Source of the DNA: CAYWYR01 sp964462685
Lineage (GTDB): Bacteria > Bacteroidota > Ignavibacteria > Kapaibacteriales > UBA2268
Direction: 5' to 3'
DNA: 64,000 nt
NCBI GenBank assembly: GCA_964462685.1
Contig: CAYWYR010000005.1
Location: forward strand, 1-64,000
In this document: positions 25,096 to 35,032 of the stretch, piece by piece
How the letters are laid out: every line of letters starts with the position of its first letter
How positions within the stretch are numbered: the first letter of the stretch is position 1
Position numbers and translations under genes: made by a program
The notes under the pieces: model-generated
Database searches by the model: none
Told to the model about the DNA's origin: nothing
The model's input: the letters and a program-made list of their open reading frames with translations, nothing else

Positions 25096-26862
25096 ATGGA
25101 TAAAGAAAACAAATCACCCGAAGACTCTGAAAATAAGCCCGTAAGCCACGAGCAGGAGCCTCTCGTGTCGGGTATAGTCCCTACAGACATTAATAAAAGT
25201 AGCGACGATGAAGCCAAGCGCAAAAAAGAACTCCTGAAAAATACCGTGGCTTCAAAACCAAGTAAGGATTTCGGTGAACACAGAAAGAAAAGCGATGCCG
25301 ATAAGTCCAACGGGCAAACTGATAAGATAGAAGACAAATCTTATAAGACTCCGAATGAGTTTGAAGAAGATTTTCAGGAATACTATGTAGGTGACTCCGG
25401 TAGGGCATTCATAGACACTAAAGACTTAGATGACGCCACCAAGACGAAAGCATCGTTTACCGCTATTTTACGATTTTTGGGCGTATATGCCAGAAAGTTG
25501 ATAAGCTTAGATGATGACAAAGCCAATGAGCAGCAGACTATTGACCAGATAAAAAGGAACGTGGTGTTCCGCGGTACGAATATCTGGATTCTGATATTCG
25601 CAATCCTCGTAGCCTCTGTTGGCCTTAATATGAACTCCGCTGCCGTAGTCATCGGTGCCATGCTTATATCTCCCCTTATGGGCCCGATAATGGGTCTAGG
25701 ACTTGGGGTTGGTATCAATGATCTAGAGCTTATAAAAAAATCAGCCAAGAACCTTTTGGTCATGGCTTTTATCTCGATTCTCGCCTCGGCTGCATATTTC
25801 CTCATAACACCTATAAGCGACGCCCATAGCGAGTTGCTCGCACGTACCACACCTACTATCTTCGATGTTCTTATCGCCTTTTTCGGTGGTATGGCAGGTA
25901 TTGTTGCAGGCTCCAGATCAGAAAAAAGCAATGCTATACCCGGTGTAGCAATAGCTACGGCCCTAATGCCCCCACTATGTACCGCTGGCTACGGTATAGC
26001 CAACGGAAACTGGGAATATTTTTCGGGTGCGCTCTACCTTTTCTTCATAAATAGTGTCTTTATTGCTATCTCTACTTTCGTGATAGTACGCTATCTTCGT
26101 TATCCACGAAAGAAATTCGCCGATGACGCGATAGAGAAAAAAGTGAAGATGTACGTGGTTATCATTGCATTGGCTACTCTTGTACCCAGTATCTACTTCG
26201 CTTATAATGTAGTTATGAAATCTTTCTTCGTCCGTAACGCAAGCGAATTTGTCAGAAACGAAATGAATTTCGAAAACACATATATAATCGATACAGAATA
26301 TTTTGCGGAAACAGATTCAACCGCTATTCAGGTTACTCTATATGGAGAACCGATAACGGAAAAGGAAATCAGATCGGTAAAGAAAAAAATGCCAGCTTAT
26401 GACCTGCCGGAAAACTGCGAGCTTTTCATCAGGCAGAGCGTAAACGACAACGGCTTGACGGCCGATGACGTAAACAGAATCAATTCCCAGATTAGGGAGG
26501 ATTTGATGCGTGATCTTTTCCGAAACAACGAAGAGCAGTTAGCCGATAGGGAAGCCACCATATCCAAACTGCAGGATGAGCTACTCCAGCTGCGGCAGCC
26601 GATGCTCCTATCAGAAGATCTGCTAGAGGAGATTAACGTAAATTACACAAATCTCGAACGCTTCAGTGTAAGCAAAGCTACCATATACAACTCCCCGGAA
26701 GGCGATCAGGCAAGTGACTCCACCTTCAAATTGATGGATACTATACTCATTGCCTACGCTAGATTCGATGGCCGCCCACCACGAAAACGAGAAAGACAGA
26801 AACTCGAAGAATGGCTTCGCGTCCGTACAAAAGACAGTACACTAAAACTGATCGTCGAATAA
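25096..26862 (+). CDS. DUF389 membrane protein with acidic N-terminal extension
   Basis: A 588-aa protein. Residues 1-150 are hydrophilic and charged (Lys/Glu/Asp/Ser rich). Residues about 155-375 form the DUF389 core of about six helices, with its signatures NMNSAAVVIGAMLISPLMG, GGMAGIVAGSR and ATALMPPLCTAGYG. The C-terminal third is soluble and predicted extracytoplasmic or cytosolic, with a helical segment at 470-510. The function of DUF389 (TIGR00341-like) is unknown. It is 30 bp upstream of copA on the same strand, so they probably share a transcript. Confidence 0.88.
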   Translation: MDKENKSPEDSENKPVSHEQEPLVSGIVPTDINKSSDDEAKRKKELLKNTVASKPSKDFGEHRKKSDADKSNGQTDKIEDKSYKTPNEFEEDFQEYYVGDSGRAFIDTKDLDDATKTKASFTAILRFLGVYARKLISLDDDKANEQQTIDQIKRNVVFRGTNIWILIFAILVASVGLNMNSAAVVIGAMLISPLMGPIMGLGLGVGINDLELIKKSAKNLLVMAFISILASAAYFLITPISDAHSELLARTTPTIFDVLIAFFGGMAGIVAGSRSEKSNAIPGVAIATALMPPLCTAGYGIANGNWEYFSGALYLFFINSVFIAISTFVIVRYLRYPRKKFADDAIEKKVKMYVVIIALATLVPSIYFAYNVVMKSFFVRNASEFVRNEMNFENTYIIDTEYFAETDSTAIQVTLYGEPITEKEIRSVKKKMPAYDLPENCELFIRQSVNDNGLTADDVNRINSQIREDLMRDLFRNNEEQLADREATISKLQDELLQLRQPMLLSEDLLEEINVNYTNLERFSVSKATIYNSPEGDQASDSTFKLMDTILIAYARFDGRPPRKRERQKLEEWLRVRTKDSTLKLIVE

Positions 26863-26892
26863 CTTGCCTTTATTTCCCTCCGGCTAAACAAC

Positions 26893-29181
26893 ATGGACCA
26901 GAAACAATATATACCACTTGAGATAGGTTTAAGCAAAAACCTCGGTGATACGGTAGAAGAAAAATATACCGTTACGGGGATGACTTGTGCATCATGTGTA
27001 TCAGCCGTGGAGTCCGCCGTAAGGGAGCTGCCCGGGGTGGCTAAAGCCGATGTAAATCTTGCGACCTCCTCTATACTTCTCGGTAGGACAAGCGGAACCA
27101 CCCCAGAACAGATTCAGGACGCAGTCAAGAATGCCGGTTTCGGGTTGATCATCGAAAATGGTAATGCTGATGGTGGTGATGCTGAAAATAAGAGTTCAGT
27201 ATCTAAAGATCAATACTACAATAGCATAAAGCGAGAAACCATCTTCTCCGCTATATTTACGATACCTGTATTCATTATAGGAATGTTCTATATGGACTGG
27301 CACGATGGTAGATGGATTTCCATGATACTCTCTGCTATCGTCCTTTTCTGGTTTGGCAGGAGATATTTTGTAAAAGCAACAAAACAGCTGTTGCGATTAA
27401 GGGCTGGTATGGATCTGCTTGTAGCCATAAGTACTTCTGTTGCTTATTTTTATAGCGTTCTGGCAACCCTTTTCCCTTCATGGTGGCTTGATAACGGTTT
27501 ATTGCCACATGTATATTATGAGGCTGCAACAGTAATAATAACAGTCATTTCACTGGGCAAACTCCTGGAGGAGAAAACCAAAGCCAGAGCTTCATCAGCT
27601 ATTGAGAAACTAAAAAAGCTCACTCCGGATACCGCCGTAAAAATCCAGGACGGAGATCATATAGAAGTAAGCGTGTCCGATATTGAAATAAACGACAGTT
27701 TGCTTTTGCGTACCGGAGACAGCGTAGCAGTTGATGGTACAGTCATATCAGGGCAGGGGCTTTTCGATGAATCATCGGTTACCGGTGAGCCCCTGCCCGC
27801 GCAGAAAATAGAAGGTGATAAAGTTGTCTCAGGTACAATTATAACAGAGGGTTCGGTTGTCTATACTGCTGAAAAAGTAGGTAGCGATACCACTATAGCC
27901 CAAGTAATAAAACTGGTTGAAGCCGCACAAGGCAGCAAGGCCCCTATTCAGCGGATCGCCGACAAAATAGCAGCGGTATTCGTACCGATTGTTCTTGTAT
28001 TAGCTTTGATCACTTTTACTGTATGGATATTTTCTGGGGCCGAACAGGCATTACCAAAGGCCATAACCGCAGCTGTATCGGTTCTTGTTATCGCCTGCCC
28101 ATGTGCTTTGGGTTTGGCGGTACCAACTGCTATAATGGTGGGCGTTGGGCGTGGTTCTGAAAACGGCATCCTTATAAAAGATGCCAATGCACTTGAAATG
28201 GCCGCCTCGATAGATACCGTCGTTTTTGACAAAACAGGCACTCTCACAGAAGGCAAACCATCTGTATCAAAAATTTATTTCTCTCCAAATCTATCAGAGC
28301 AAAAAAAGCAACAAATCCTGAAATCGCTATACTCTTTAGAGCTTACCTCATCTCATCCGTTAGCCTCATCTGTCATACAGTATATCCAAAAAGAATATCC
28401 TGAGATCACTGATAAACCCTATAAAGTTGAAAATCTCAAAACCTTTCCCGGTATGGGGTTAACTGGCCAAGTCGCAGGAATGTCAGTATTCGCTTCTAAT
28501 AAAGCATTTCTTAAAAAATTCGAGATAGAATCTTTTGATAAATCAGAATCAGATCATGATAATACTGCTGGATCGGAAATTCACTTCGGTGAAGGTGATA
28601 AAGCATTAGGATTCATCATTTTCTCAGATAAGATCAAATCCGAATCTACAAAAGCTGTTCGAGAACTGCAAAAATCAGGTATCGGGGTTTCTTTGCTATC
28701 AGGTGATAGGGTTGGAGCCGTAAAGGAAACAGCAGAAAAACTAGGCATTACAGAGTATAAAGCGGACGCATTACCTTCCGATAAATCAGAATATATCGGT
28801 AAGCTGAAAAAAGCTAATCAAAAAGTAGCTATGGTTGGCGACGGCATCAACGATTCCGCAGCTTTAGCAACTGCCGATCTGGGTATCGCTATGGGCAAGG
28901 GGGCTGCTATAGCTATGGACTCCGCACATATCGTACTGATGAACGATAACCCGAAATCAATAGCAAAAGCCTTTGCTATAGCCAAACTAACTATGCGTGG
29001 TACAAGGCAAAACCTTTTCTGGGCATTCATATATAATATCATCGGCATACCTATAGCGGCCGGTATCCTCTATCCCATCAACGGCTATCTGCTGGATCCT
29101 ATGCTGGCCGGGCTGGCTATGGCGCTTAGTTCAGTATCGGTGGTCAGCAGCAGTCTTAGCCTAAGATATAGAAAAATATAA
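26893..29181 (+). CDS. copA: Copper-exporting P1B-type ATPase
   Basis: A 762-aa Cu(+) efflux pump of the inner membrane. One N-terminal heavy-metal domain carries GMTCASC (Cys32, Cys35). The intramembrane site is CPCALGLAVP (Cys402, Cys404), the phosphorylation site DKTGTLTEGKP (Asp446), the His-Pro motif SSHPLASS and the hinge VGDGINDSAAL. The last helix region has the usual GILYPINGYLLDPMLAGLAM with M-S-S-V-S spacing. All catalytic parts are intact. CPC together with the MxxSS-type end fits Cu(+)/Ag(+) specificity. Confidence 0.96.
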   Translation: MDQKQYIPLEIGLSKNLGDTVEEKYTVTGMTCASCVSAVESAVRELPGVAKADVNLATSSILLGRTSGTTPEQIQDAVKNAGFGLIIENGNADGGDAENKSSVSKDQYYNSIKRETIFSAIFTIPVFIIGMFYMDWHDGRWISMILSAIVLFWFGRRYFVKATKQLLRLRAGMDLLVAISTSVAYFYSVLATLFPSWWLDNGLLPHVYYEAATVIITVISLGKLLEEKTKARASSAIEKLKKLTPDTAVKIQDGDHIEVSVSDIEINDSLLLRTGDSVAVDGTVISGQGLFDESSVTGEPLPAQKIEGDKVVSGTIITEGSVVYTAEKVGSDTTIAQVIKLVEAAQGSKAPIQRIADKIAAVFVPIVLVLALITFTVWIFSGAEQALPKAITAAVSVLVIACPCALGLAVPTAIMVGVGRGSENGILIKDANALEMAASIDTVVFDKTGTLTEGKPSVSKIYFSPNLSEQKKQQILKSLYSLELTSSHPLASSVIQYIQKEYPEITDKPYKVENLKTFPGMGLTGQVAGMSVFASNKAFLKKFEIESFDKSESDHDNTAGSEIHFGEGDKALGFIIFSDKIKSESTKAVRELQKSGIGVSLLSGDRVGAVKETAEKLGITEYKADALPSDKSEYIGKLKKANQKVAMVGDGINDSAALATADLGIAMGKGAAIAMDSAHIVLMNDNPKSIAKAFAIAKLTMRGTRQNLFWAFIYNIIGIPIAAGILYPINGYLLDPMLAGLAMALSSVSVVSSSLSLRYRKI

Positions 29182-29251
29182 TATTTTGCTGTTACAATAG
29201 TTTGTGTATCTTGTTAGGTTAGAATACATATTTTCAAAAAATCGGTTTCCT

Positions 29252-32200
29252 ATGAAGTTGAAATATCTACTACTTGGTCTTTTGTTGGCCATTTTAAGCA
29301 CCACATCAAACGCAAACGACGAATACTTCGGGCTGGCGAACGTAACTGCTGACTCTTATATTATCGAAGCTGGTACTAACGGCAGGGTCTTTATAGGCGG
29401 CTGGGGCACTGGCTTTGCTTATTCCACAGATAACGGCCAGAATTTTTCCGAGCCAACCACGGGCACTGCAGGCCTTTTCATAAATGATATCTCAGTTGAT
29501 GGAACTGAGATACTGGTAACCTCTACTGACGAGTGGATTTCCAGATCAGAAAACAACGGCGATACCTTCACGAGTATTAAAGGCGATCTGGCCGATTCCA
29601 TTATCCCCAGCTGTGCCGTGCGCAATGATACACGCATTATCATCGGGACCAAAGGTTATGGCTTTTTCTATTCTGATGACGACGGAACTACATGGACTGC
29701 CTCAACCAGCGGGATAAACTATTGGGATATCTCAGACATCGAGAGAACTTCTGGAGATACGCTCGTGGCAGGCACTTACGGCGGTGGCCTGTACCGCTCC
29801 GACGATAACGGTATCAGCTGGGTAAGGGCTAACAACATAACAAACGCTCCCCCAAGCGATTATGTCAGTGATCTATATCGCTACCAAAACGGTAGCACTG
29901 TAGATATTTATGCCGCTGTCAACGAAAATGGGTTCTACCGCTCCTCTGATAACGGTTTGGTTTGGAACCAGCTTGATACAACTGGTATCAATATGGAAAA
30001 GATAAATTCAACAGGTATGGCTGTGATGGAAGTTAACGGGCTTCCACTGCCTTTGGCTGCTTTTAGGGATGAAAGCGTAAAATATTACGATCCTCTTGTT
30101 AACCGCTGGCTACAGGTAACTGATCTCGGTGAAGGAATATTCGATATCACAGTTGATGAAAACGGAGGCGTTTTCGCGATTGGTGCTAAAAGCGGTATCT
30201 TTTACTCAGATGACAACGCTGAATTCTGGTTCCCGAGAAACAGGCAGGCATTCCGCAAGAACGCCAAAATACTTCCTATGGACGACGGTGAGTTCTACTT
30301 CTTCGACAGAGATGAAGACAGGCTTTTCTTGTTCTCGGATTTTGGACAGTCCACTACCGAACTTACCAGCCCGACAACAAGACTAATAGATATAAAACTC
30401 CACAAAAACAAAATATACGGTTTTGCCACAGATACGATTTTCGTATACGAGAACAACACTTGGGAAACGGTATTTGATCATACTCAATTACTGGGCGATG
30501 GCGACAGTGTAAAAACTATGACCGACTTTGTGATCACTCCAAATGACAGAATCGTCGCAATGTATAACACTATTTTCGGAGACCCTGCAGCCGATCCTGT
30601 TGACTCCAGACAGTATATCTTGGATTATAATCTGATTACCGACCAGATGGACAATGACCAGTATCTATTTGATACAGCACTTATCCAATCTATAGAAGGC
30701 TATAGATTCGTCGCCAATAACGCCTCCGACGTGATGCTGGCGATACTCCCAGTCGGCAACCTTTACCGGGTGAACGGAACCGATACATGGACTCAGAATA
30801 CCAATACCGAATTCGATGCGGTTAGAGAAATTGGGTTCCAGGTAAATGACGGTGATTTTGCTTTCGGCAGATTTTTCCTTTCTACAACACATGGCCTTTT
30901 CTATAGCTCAGATAGGGGGGTAACATGGGCTCGGGACGACTTCGATTTCCCTCCTTATGTACGCAATGTAAATGAGGTTCTGCCTAACGTGCTTCAGTTT
31001 ACAGCTCTATCGGCAAACACATGGATAGCAGGGATGAATAGCCAGTATGGTCTGTTCTATACTGCCGATCAAGGTAACAGATGGGATCCACGAAATGAGT
31101 CAATAGTGCTCGGTGATACCAAACAACTGAAATCATCTGATGATAATGATATCTATTATTTTAATAATTTCCTTTACATCAGGCCCGCCCCTACAAGCCT
31201 AACTACGCCGGCCGCCATTTCTCCGGCCGACCAGCTGTATGGTGTTTCATTGGATTCTATCTCACTTGAATGGTCGAATACGAGTTCTCCCCTCTATGAG
31301 CTTGAAATATCGCGAGATGAGGCTTTTACAGGATTTGTAGATAGATATGTTCTTGCACCCACAACCATAGATGTCGATCTATTTGTTCCCGAACATAATG
31401 CGACTTATTATTGGAAAGTAAGGTCAAAGTTCTTCGGTACTTATTCTTTCAGCAATACTTACACTTTTACTACTAAATTGGCGGTGCCAGAACTGGAAGC
31501 CCCTGCCGATTCCGCAACTGGTATAAAAAACGGTGATTTCGCTCTTTGGAGTGAAGTAGATGGTGCTGATATGTACACCATTGAAGTGTCCGACGATATG
31601 GACTTCACCAATATCATATTCACTCAGGACAGTATCGAATCGCTTACAGAAGCAGTCAGCTTGCTCGACATCAACACAACTTACTATTGGAGAGTGAAAG
31701 CTGAAAATAATCTGGGCAACTTCTCTGACTGGTCCGAGGTATTCACTTTCAATTCGATTCTTGGCCCTCCGGCACTAGTATCACCCGCAGATGAAGCTGC
31801 TAAAGTATCGATCATACCACGTTTCATTTGGGCCGATGCTATAAATGCTGACAGTTACGTTATGCAGATATCGACTTCCGATATATTCGCCGTGCCTGAT
31901 ACTGAGGAAGTAAGAGATATAGACACGACTTTCGCTCAGATAGACCCTCTGGAATATCAGACAACTTACTATTGGCGTGTCGCTTCAGTTGATTCAAACG
32001 ACAACCAATCAGATTTTTCGGCTGCTTGGAGCTTTACCACAGGTTTACCCGCGGTACAGCTTGTATCACCGGCTGATGATTTGCTGAATACCGAATTCGA
32101 TCTCGAGTTCGTATGGCAGTCTCTCGACCTGGCAGATAATTATGATTTTGAGCTTTCTCTAAATCCTGATATGTCCGATCCTGTCGCGACTGAAATGGGC

Positions 32201-32866
32201 ACAACCGATCTGACATACATGTTTACTGGTTTACAGGACTATACCGAATATTACTGGAGGGTTCGCGGCAATACCGTAGATGAAGAAGGTACTTGGTCGC
32301 AGACATATTCTTTCCGTACTAAAATGCTTGCTCTCGAGCTTCTGAGCCCTGCCGACGAAGCATTGCTCGACGATACCAAAACTCTGCTTGAATGGTCATC
32401 ACCAAGGGGCGCTACCCAATATGATCTCCTTGTTTCCACAGATGCGCAATTAAGTGATACACTGATTTCGAGAGTGGCATTCGAAGGGAATGATTTTGAT
32501 CTTCTCGGCCTGGATAGAGATCAGGATTATTACTGGCAGGTAAGAGGCTACAATGAGGACAGAACCTCATCAACCGGCTTCTCCTCTGTTAGTAAGTTTA
32601 CTGTTATCCCCAATGGAAGTGTTTTTGTTCAGGATAATACTCTGAAAGTCGGGCCAAACCCGACTAGCGATGTTCTGAACATCATAATGGAAAAAAATAC
32701 CTACAATACCCTTTCGGTTATCGACGGAACCGGAAAAACTGTCATCCAGATGGAAATCAATACCTCTGCTATAGAATTAGAGGTAGGATCACTGACTACA
32801 GGTAATTACTTCTTGGTTCTGGCAGGTGATAACACTTCTACATTCAGGTCGATAACTATCGAATAA
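29252..32866 (+). CDS. T9SS-exported protein with BNR/YCF48-like propeller and Fn3 repeats
   Basis: A very large secreted protein, 1204 aa from the ATG at 29252. The open frame extends to 29204, but MKLKYLLLGLLLAILSTTSNA is the natural signal peptide. Residues about 30-640 are propeller blades of the sortilin/BNR kind (YRSDDNGISWVRA, YRSSDNGLVWNQL, YSSDRGVTWARD). Residues about 640-1110 hold about five fibronectin type III-like units that begin with LxSPADxA and contain YYWRVKA. The last 75 residues are a T9SS sorting domain (VGPNPTSDVLNI ... TTGNYFLVLAGD). It is therefore surface-anchored or released. A terminator follows at 32900-32934. Confidence 0.9.
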   Translation: MKLKYLLLGLLLAILSTTSNANDEYFGLANVTADSYIIEAGTNGRVFIGGWGTGFAYSTDNGQNFSEPTTGTAGLFINDISVDGTEILVTSTDEWISRSENNGDTFTSIKGDLADSIIPSCAVRNDTRIIIGTKGYGFFYSDDDGTTWTASTSGINYWDISDIERTSGDTLVAGTYGGGLYRSDDNGISWVRANNITNAPPSDYVSDLYRYQNGSTVDIYAAVNENGFYRSSDNGLVWNQLDTTGINMEKINSTGMAVMEVNGLPLPLAAFRDESVKYYDPLVNRWLQVTDLGEGIFDITVDENGGVFAIGAKSGIFYSDDNAEFWFPRNRQAFRKNAKILPMDDGEFYFFDRDEDRLFLFSDFGQSTTELTSPTTRLIDIKLHKNKIYGFATDTIFVYENNTWETVFDHTQLLGDGDSVKTMTDFVITPNDRIVAMYNTIFGDPAADPVDSRQYILDYNLITDQMDNDQYLFDTALIQSIEGYRFVANNASDVMLAILPVGNLYRVNGTDTWTQNTNTEFDAVREIGFQVNDGDFAFGRFFLSTTHGLFYSSDRGVTWARDDFDFPPYVRNVNEVLPNVLQFTALSANTWIAGMNSQYGLFYTADQGNRWDPRNESIVLGDTKQLKSSDDNDIYYFNNFLYIRPAPTSLTTPAAISPADQLYGVSLDSISLEWSNTSSPLYELEISRDEAFTGFVDRYVLAPTTIDVDLFVPEHNATYYWKVRSKFFGTYSFSNTYTFTTKLAVPELEAPADSATGIKNGDFALWSEVDGADMYTIEVSDDMDFTNIIFTQDSIESLTEAVSLLDINTTYYWRVKAENNLGNFSDWSEVFTFNSILGPPALVSPADEAAKVSIIPRFIWADAINADSYVMQISTSDIFAVPDTEEVRDIDTTFAQIDPLEYQTTYYWRVASVDSNDNQSDFSAAWSFTTGLPAVQLVSPADDLLNTEFDLEFVWQSLDLADNYDFELSLNPDMSDPVATEMGTTDLTYMFTGLQDYTEYYWRVRGNTVDEEGTWSQTYSFRTKMLALELLSPADEALLDDTKTLLEWSSPRGATQYDLLVSTDAQLSDTLISRVAFEGNDFDLLGLDRDQDYYWQVRGYNEDRTSSTGFSSVSKFTVIPNGSVFVQDNTLKVGPNPTSDVLNIIMEKNTYNTLSVIDGTGKTVIQMEINTSAIELEVGSLTTGNYFLVLAGDNTSTFRSITIE

Positions 32867-32899
32867 CAAAAATATTTATCGCCCCCCGTAACATTCTAC

Positions 32900-32934
32900 A
32901 AAAAGCTCTGTTTTAATTGAACAGGGCTTTTTTT
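32900..32934 (+). terminator. Terminator of the T9SS propeller gene
   Basis: AAAAAGCTCTGTT pairs with GAACAGGGCTTTTT, followed by more T. Confidence 0.9.
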
Positions 32935-33020
32935 ATACAATAATTTGGCTTACCATACTTTTTTTAATATATTATAGTAAATACCTAATTGCGAAACAAC
33001 TTTCACTTCAATTTGTATTC

Positions 33021-33779
33021 TTGAAAACTTTCCGTTATATCACACTTGGCTTAATAGCATTCACCATAGGTGCATGTCAGGAGGCAGATATTGTAAATCC
33101 TGAATTATCCAATTCTGATAACAACAATAACTCTAATGTTGCGAAAGTAGAGATATGGGATACTGATATCACCACAGGTAAAAGATCGGTTTTGCTGGAA
33201 GAAACTTTATATGACCGCTCTGGTCGTATTCTGAAAAATCTTGTTTATGATAACGTTTCAGGAGACATAAACAAAGAGGCTCTATTTACATACGATAACG
33301 GACAGTTTATAGAAGTACAAAAAGTAATGTCACCGGAGGGGAATCTCCAAGAAATCAAAAACGAATACTCCTATAACGAGAACGGCAAGGTTGAATCTAT
33401 TCGTTCTTTTGAGCTTTCAGGGGAACTAATACGGTCAGAGGATTTCGTTTACGATGAAAAAGGTAATGTTACCAATACTACCCTTATTGAGAACAATGAA
33501 GTCCAGTCAATAGACTTTACATACGAATATAATCCACAAGGCCAGATAGAACAGAAAATGCTCGTTCAGAACAATCGGGTTATCAGGCGAGACAGTCTAT
33601 ATAGGGATTCCCAAAACTCACTTCTGAAGATTTATTCTTTCAATATGGACGAAAAATCTTACTACCACAGTATTATCTATAAGTATAACAACCGAGGCGA
33701 TATCACAGTTGAGATAGGTAGTGGCCCCAGCAATGAAATCAAATATCGCAGGCTGTACTATTATCTATATCATAGGTAA
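33021..33779 (+). CDS. Lipoprotein with YD/RHS-like repeats
   Basis: A 252-aa predicted lipoprotein starting at TTG 33021, since no ATG is available. The signal FRYITLGLIAFTIGAC gives lipid Cys19. The mature part has recurring YDxxGxxxxxxxY units (LYDRSGRILKNLVYD, YNENGKVESI, YDEKGNVTNTT, YNPQGQIEQKML), like the antiparallel beta units of DUF4595/RHS-type proteins in Bacteroidota. Role unknown, probably outer-membrane or surface located. A near-match TCAATTTG -7 box ends seven bases before the start, so the mRNA may be nearly leaderless. Confidence 0.75.
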   Translation: MKTFRYITLGLIAFTIGACQEADIVNPELSNSDNNNNSNVAKVEIWDTDITTGKRSVLLEETLYDRSGRILKNLVYDNVSGDINKEALFTYDNGQFIEVQKVMSPEGNLQEIKNEYSYNENGKVESIRSFELSGELIRSEDFVYDEKGNVTNTTLIENNEVQSIDFTYEYNPQGQIEQKMLVQNNRVIRRDSLYRDSQNSLLKIYSFNMDEKSYYHSIIYKYNNRGDITVEIGSGPSNEIKYRRLYYYLYHR

Positions 33780-33889
33780 AATAGGGTGTGTTAATACAAC
33801 AGTATTATTTTATGGAACGAATACTGTGTAATTTTAATAAAAACCCTGTTTTTGTATAATAATTTACCTTTCGAAACGCCCTATCTCCT

Positions 33890-35020
33890 ATGGTGGGATT
33901 AAAGGGTTTCGATAAAATGGAAAACGGTAAAAGCTCGGATTTCTATAAACGAATTTTTGATAATATAGAGTGTCCAGGTCTGGTAATAGATTATAAAGGC
34001 ACGATTCTTACAAGCAACAGGGCAGCAGAGCACGAACTCTCTATAAGCGATGAAAGCATAGGCCAGAGTATTCTTAGTCAGCCTTTTCTGCCCGACGGCG
34101 AAAAAGGTAAGTTCGCTCACTCACTGGCCAAAGAAAGAGTGAATATCCATAGCGACAAGAATATCCATCAACTCAAAGGCAATTCAGGGACTGTTGAATA
34201 TGATGTCAAAGTCAATAAAATAGAATCCGAAAAAGATCCTTTCATGGTACTTACATTCGATAAAGTGCCTGTCCTGCAAAAAATAAACTCACCTAGATCC
34301 AGGCAAATCAAAAGCAAGCATAATAAGGTTTCTTTGAATCCTGATAATGTCCGAAAAGTGCTTTCGCTATGTGATGACCATATTAAAAAAGTAGATGAGG
34401 ATTTTTCTGTTGATCTGAAGAAATCAGGTATAGAAAATGACAGTCTTGATGAACTTCTTTTAGCGTTCAAGCATCATCTGAAATCTATGGAGATCACACT
34501 GAAAAAGATAAATCTCCTGAATTCAGTCACAAATGATGATCACACTTCACATAAGCAATATTACAGCATCAGGGTCATAATAGATGAGATAGTTGAGCAA
34601 TTAGAGCCCTTTGCCACCAAACTCGGGCTCAAAATCAATAAAAGAATCGATACCGATTCTTTCGCCTACTTCGATAAAGAATCGATAACCCCGTTAATAG
34701 AAAACCTTATTTATATCAAGCTCAATGATTCAAGCAAAAAAGATATAGAAATAAAAGCCAAACAGGATAATTCTGATCAGATAATTTCCTTTACATGCTG
34801 CAAAAGCGATTTTCCATATTCTGAACCTGTTGATGATTTTTCTGAAGAATATATGTCTAAATTAATCCAGCAGGATAAAGGGCTCAACAAATCTGTATGG
34901 CATGTCATGGGAGATAGTTTAATAGATATCAATAATGGAAAATTATTATATTCGGATCTGGGAGATGATGAACAAATCGATATTCATCTGCCAATGTCTC
35001 CTATCGAAATACTAAAATAA
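33890..35020 (+). CDS. PAS-domain degenerate histidine-kinase-like protein
   Basis: A 376-aa cytosolic protein. Residues about 17-125 form a PAS domain (FDNIECPGLVIDYKGTILTSN). The middle part is helical (residues 145-215). About residues 225-376 resemble a worn HATPase_c domain: DKESITPLIENLIYIKLND stands where an N-box would be, but the Asn-rich ATP-binding residues and the DxGxG motifs are missing. A possible dimerisation helix reads LLLAFKHHLKSMEITL, without the HExxxP motif. It is therefore unlikely to be a kinase. The start may be M10 (MENGKSSDF). It ends 12 bp before hutI and is presumably cotranscribed. Confidence 0.55.
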   Translation: MVGLKGFDKMENGKSSDFYKRIFDNIECPGLVIDYKGTILTSNRAAEHELSISDESIGQSILSQPFLPDGEKGKFAHSLAKERVNIHSDKNIHQLKGNSGTVEYDVKVNKIESEKDPFMVLTFDKVPVLQKINSPRSRQIKSKHNKVSLNPDNVRKVLSLCDDHIKKVDEDFSVDLKKSGIENDSLDELLLAFKHHLKSMEITLKKINLLNSVTNDDHTSHKQYYSIRVIIDEIVEQLEPFATKLGLKINKRIDTDSFAYFDKESITPLIENLIYIKLNDSSKKDIEIKAKQDNSDQIISFTCCKSDFPYSEPVDDFSEEYMSKLIQQDKGLNKSVWHVMGDSLIDINNGKLLYSDLGDDEQIDIHLPMSPIEILK

Positions 35021-35032
35021 TACTCCCCATTA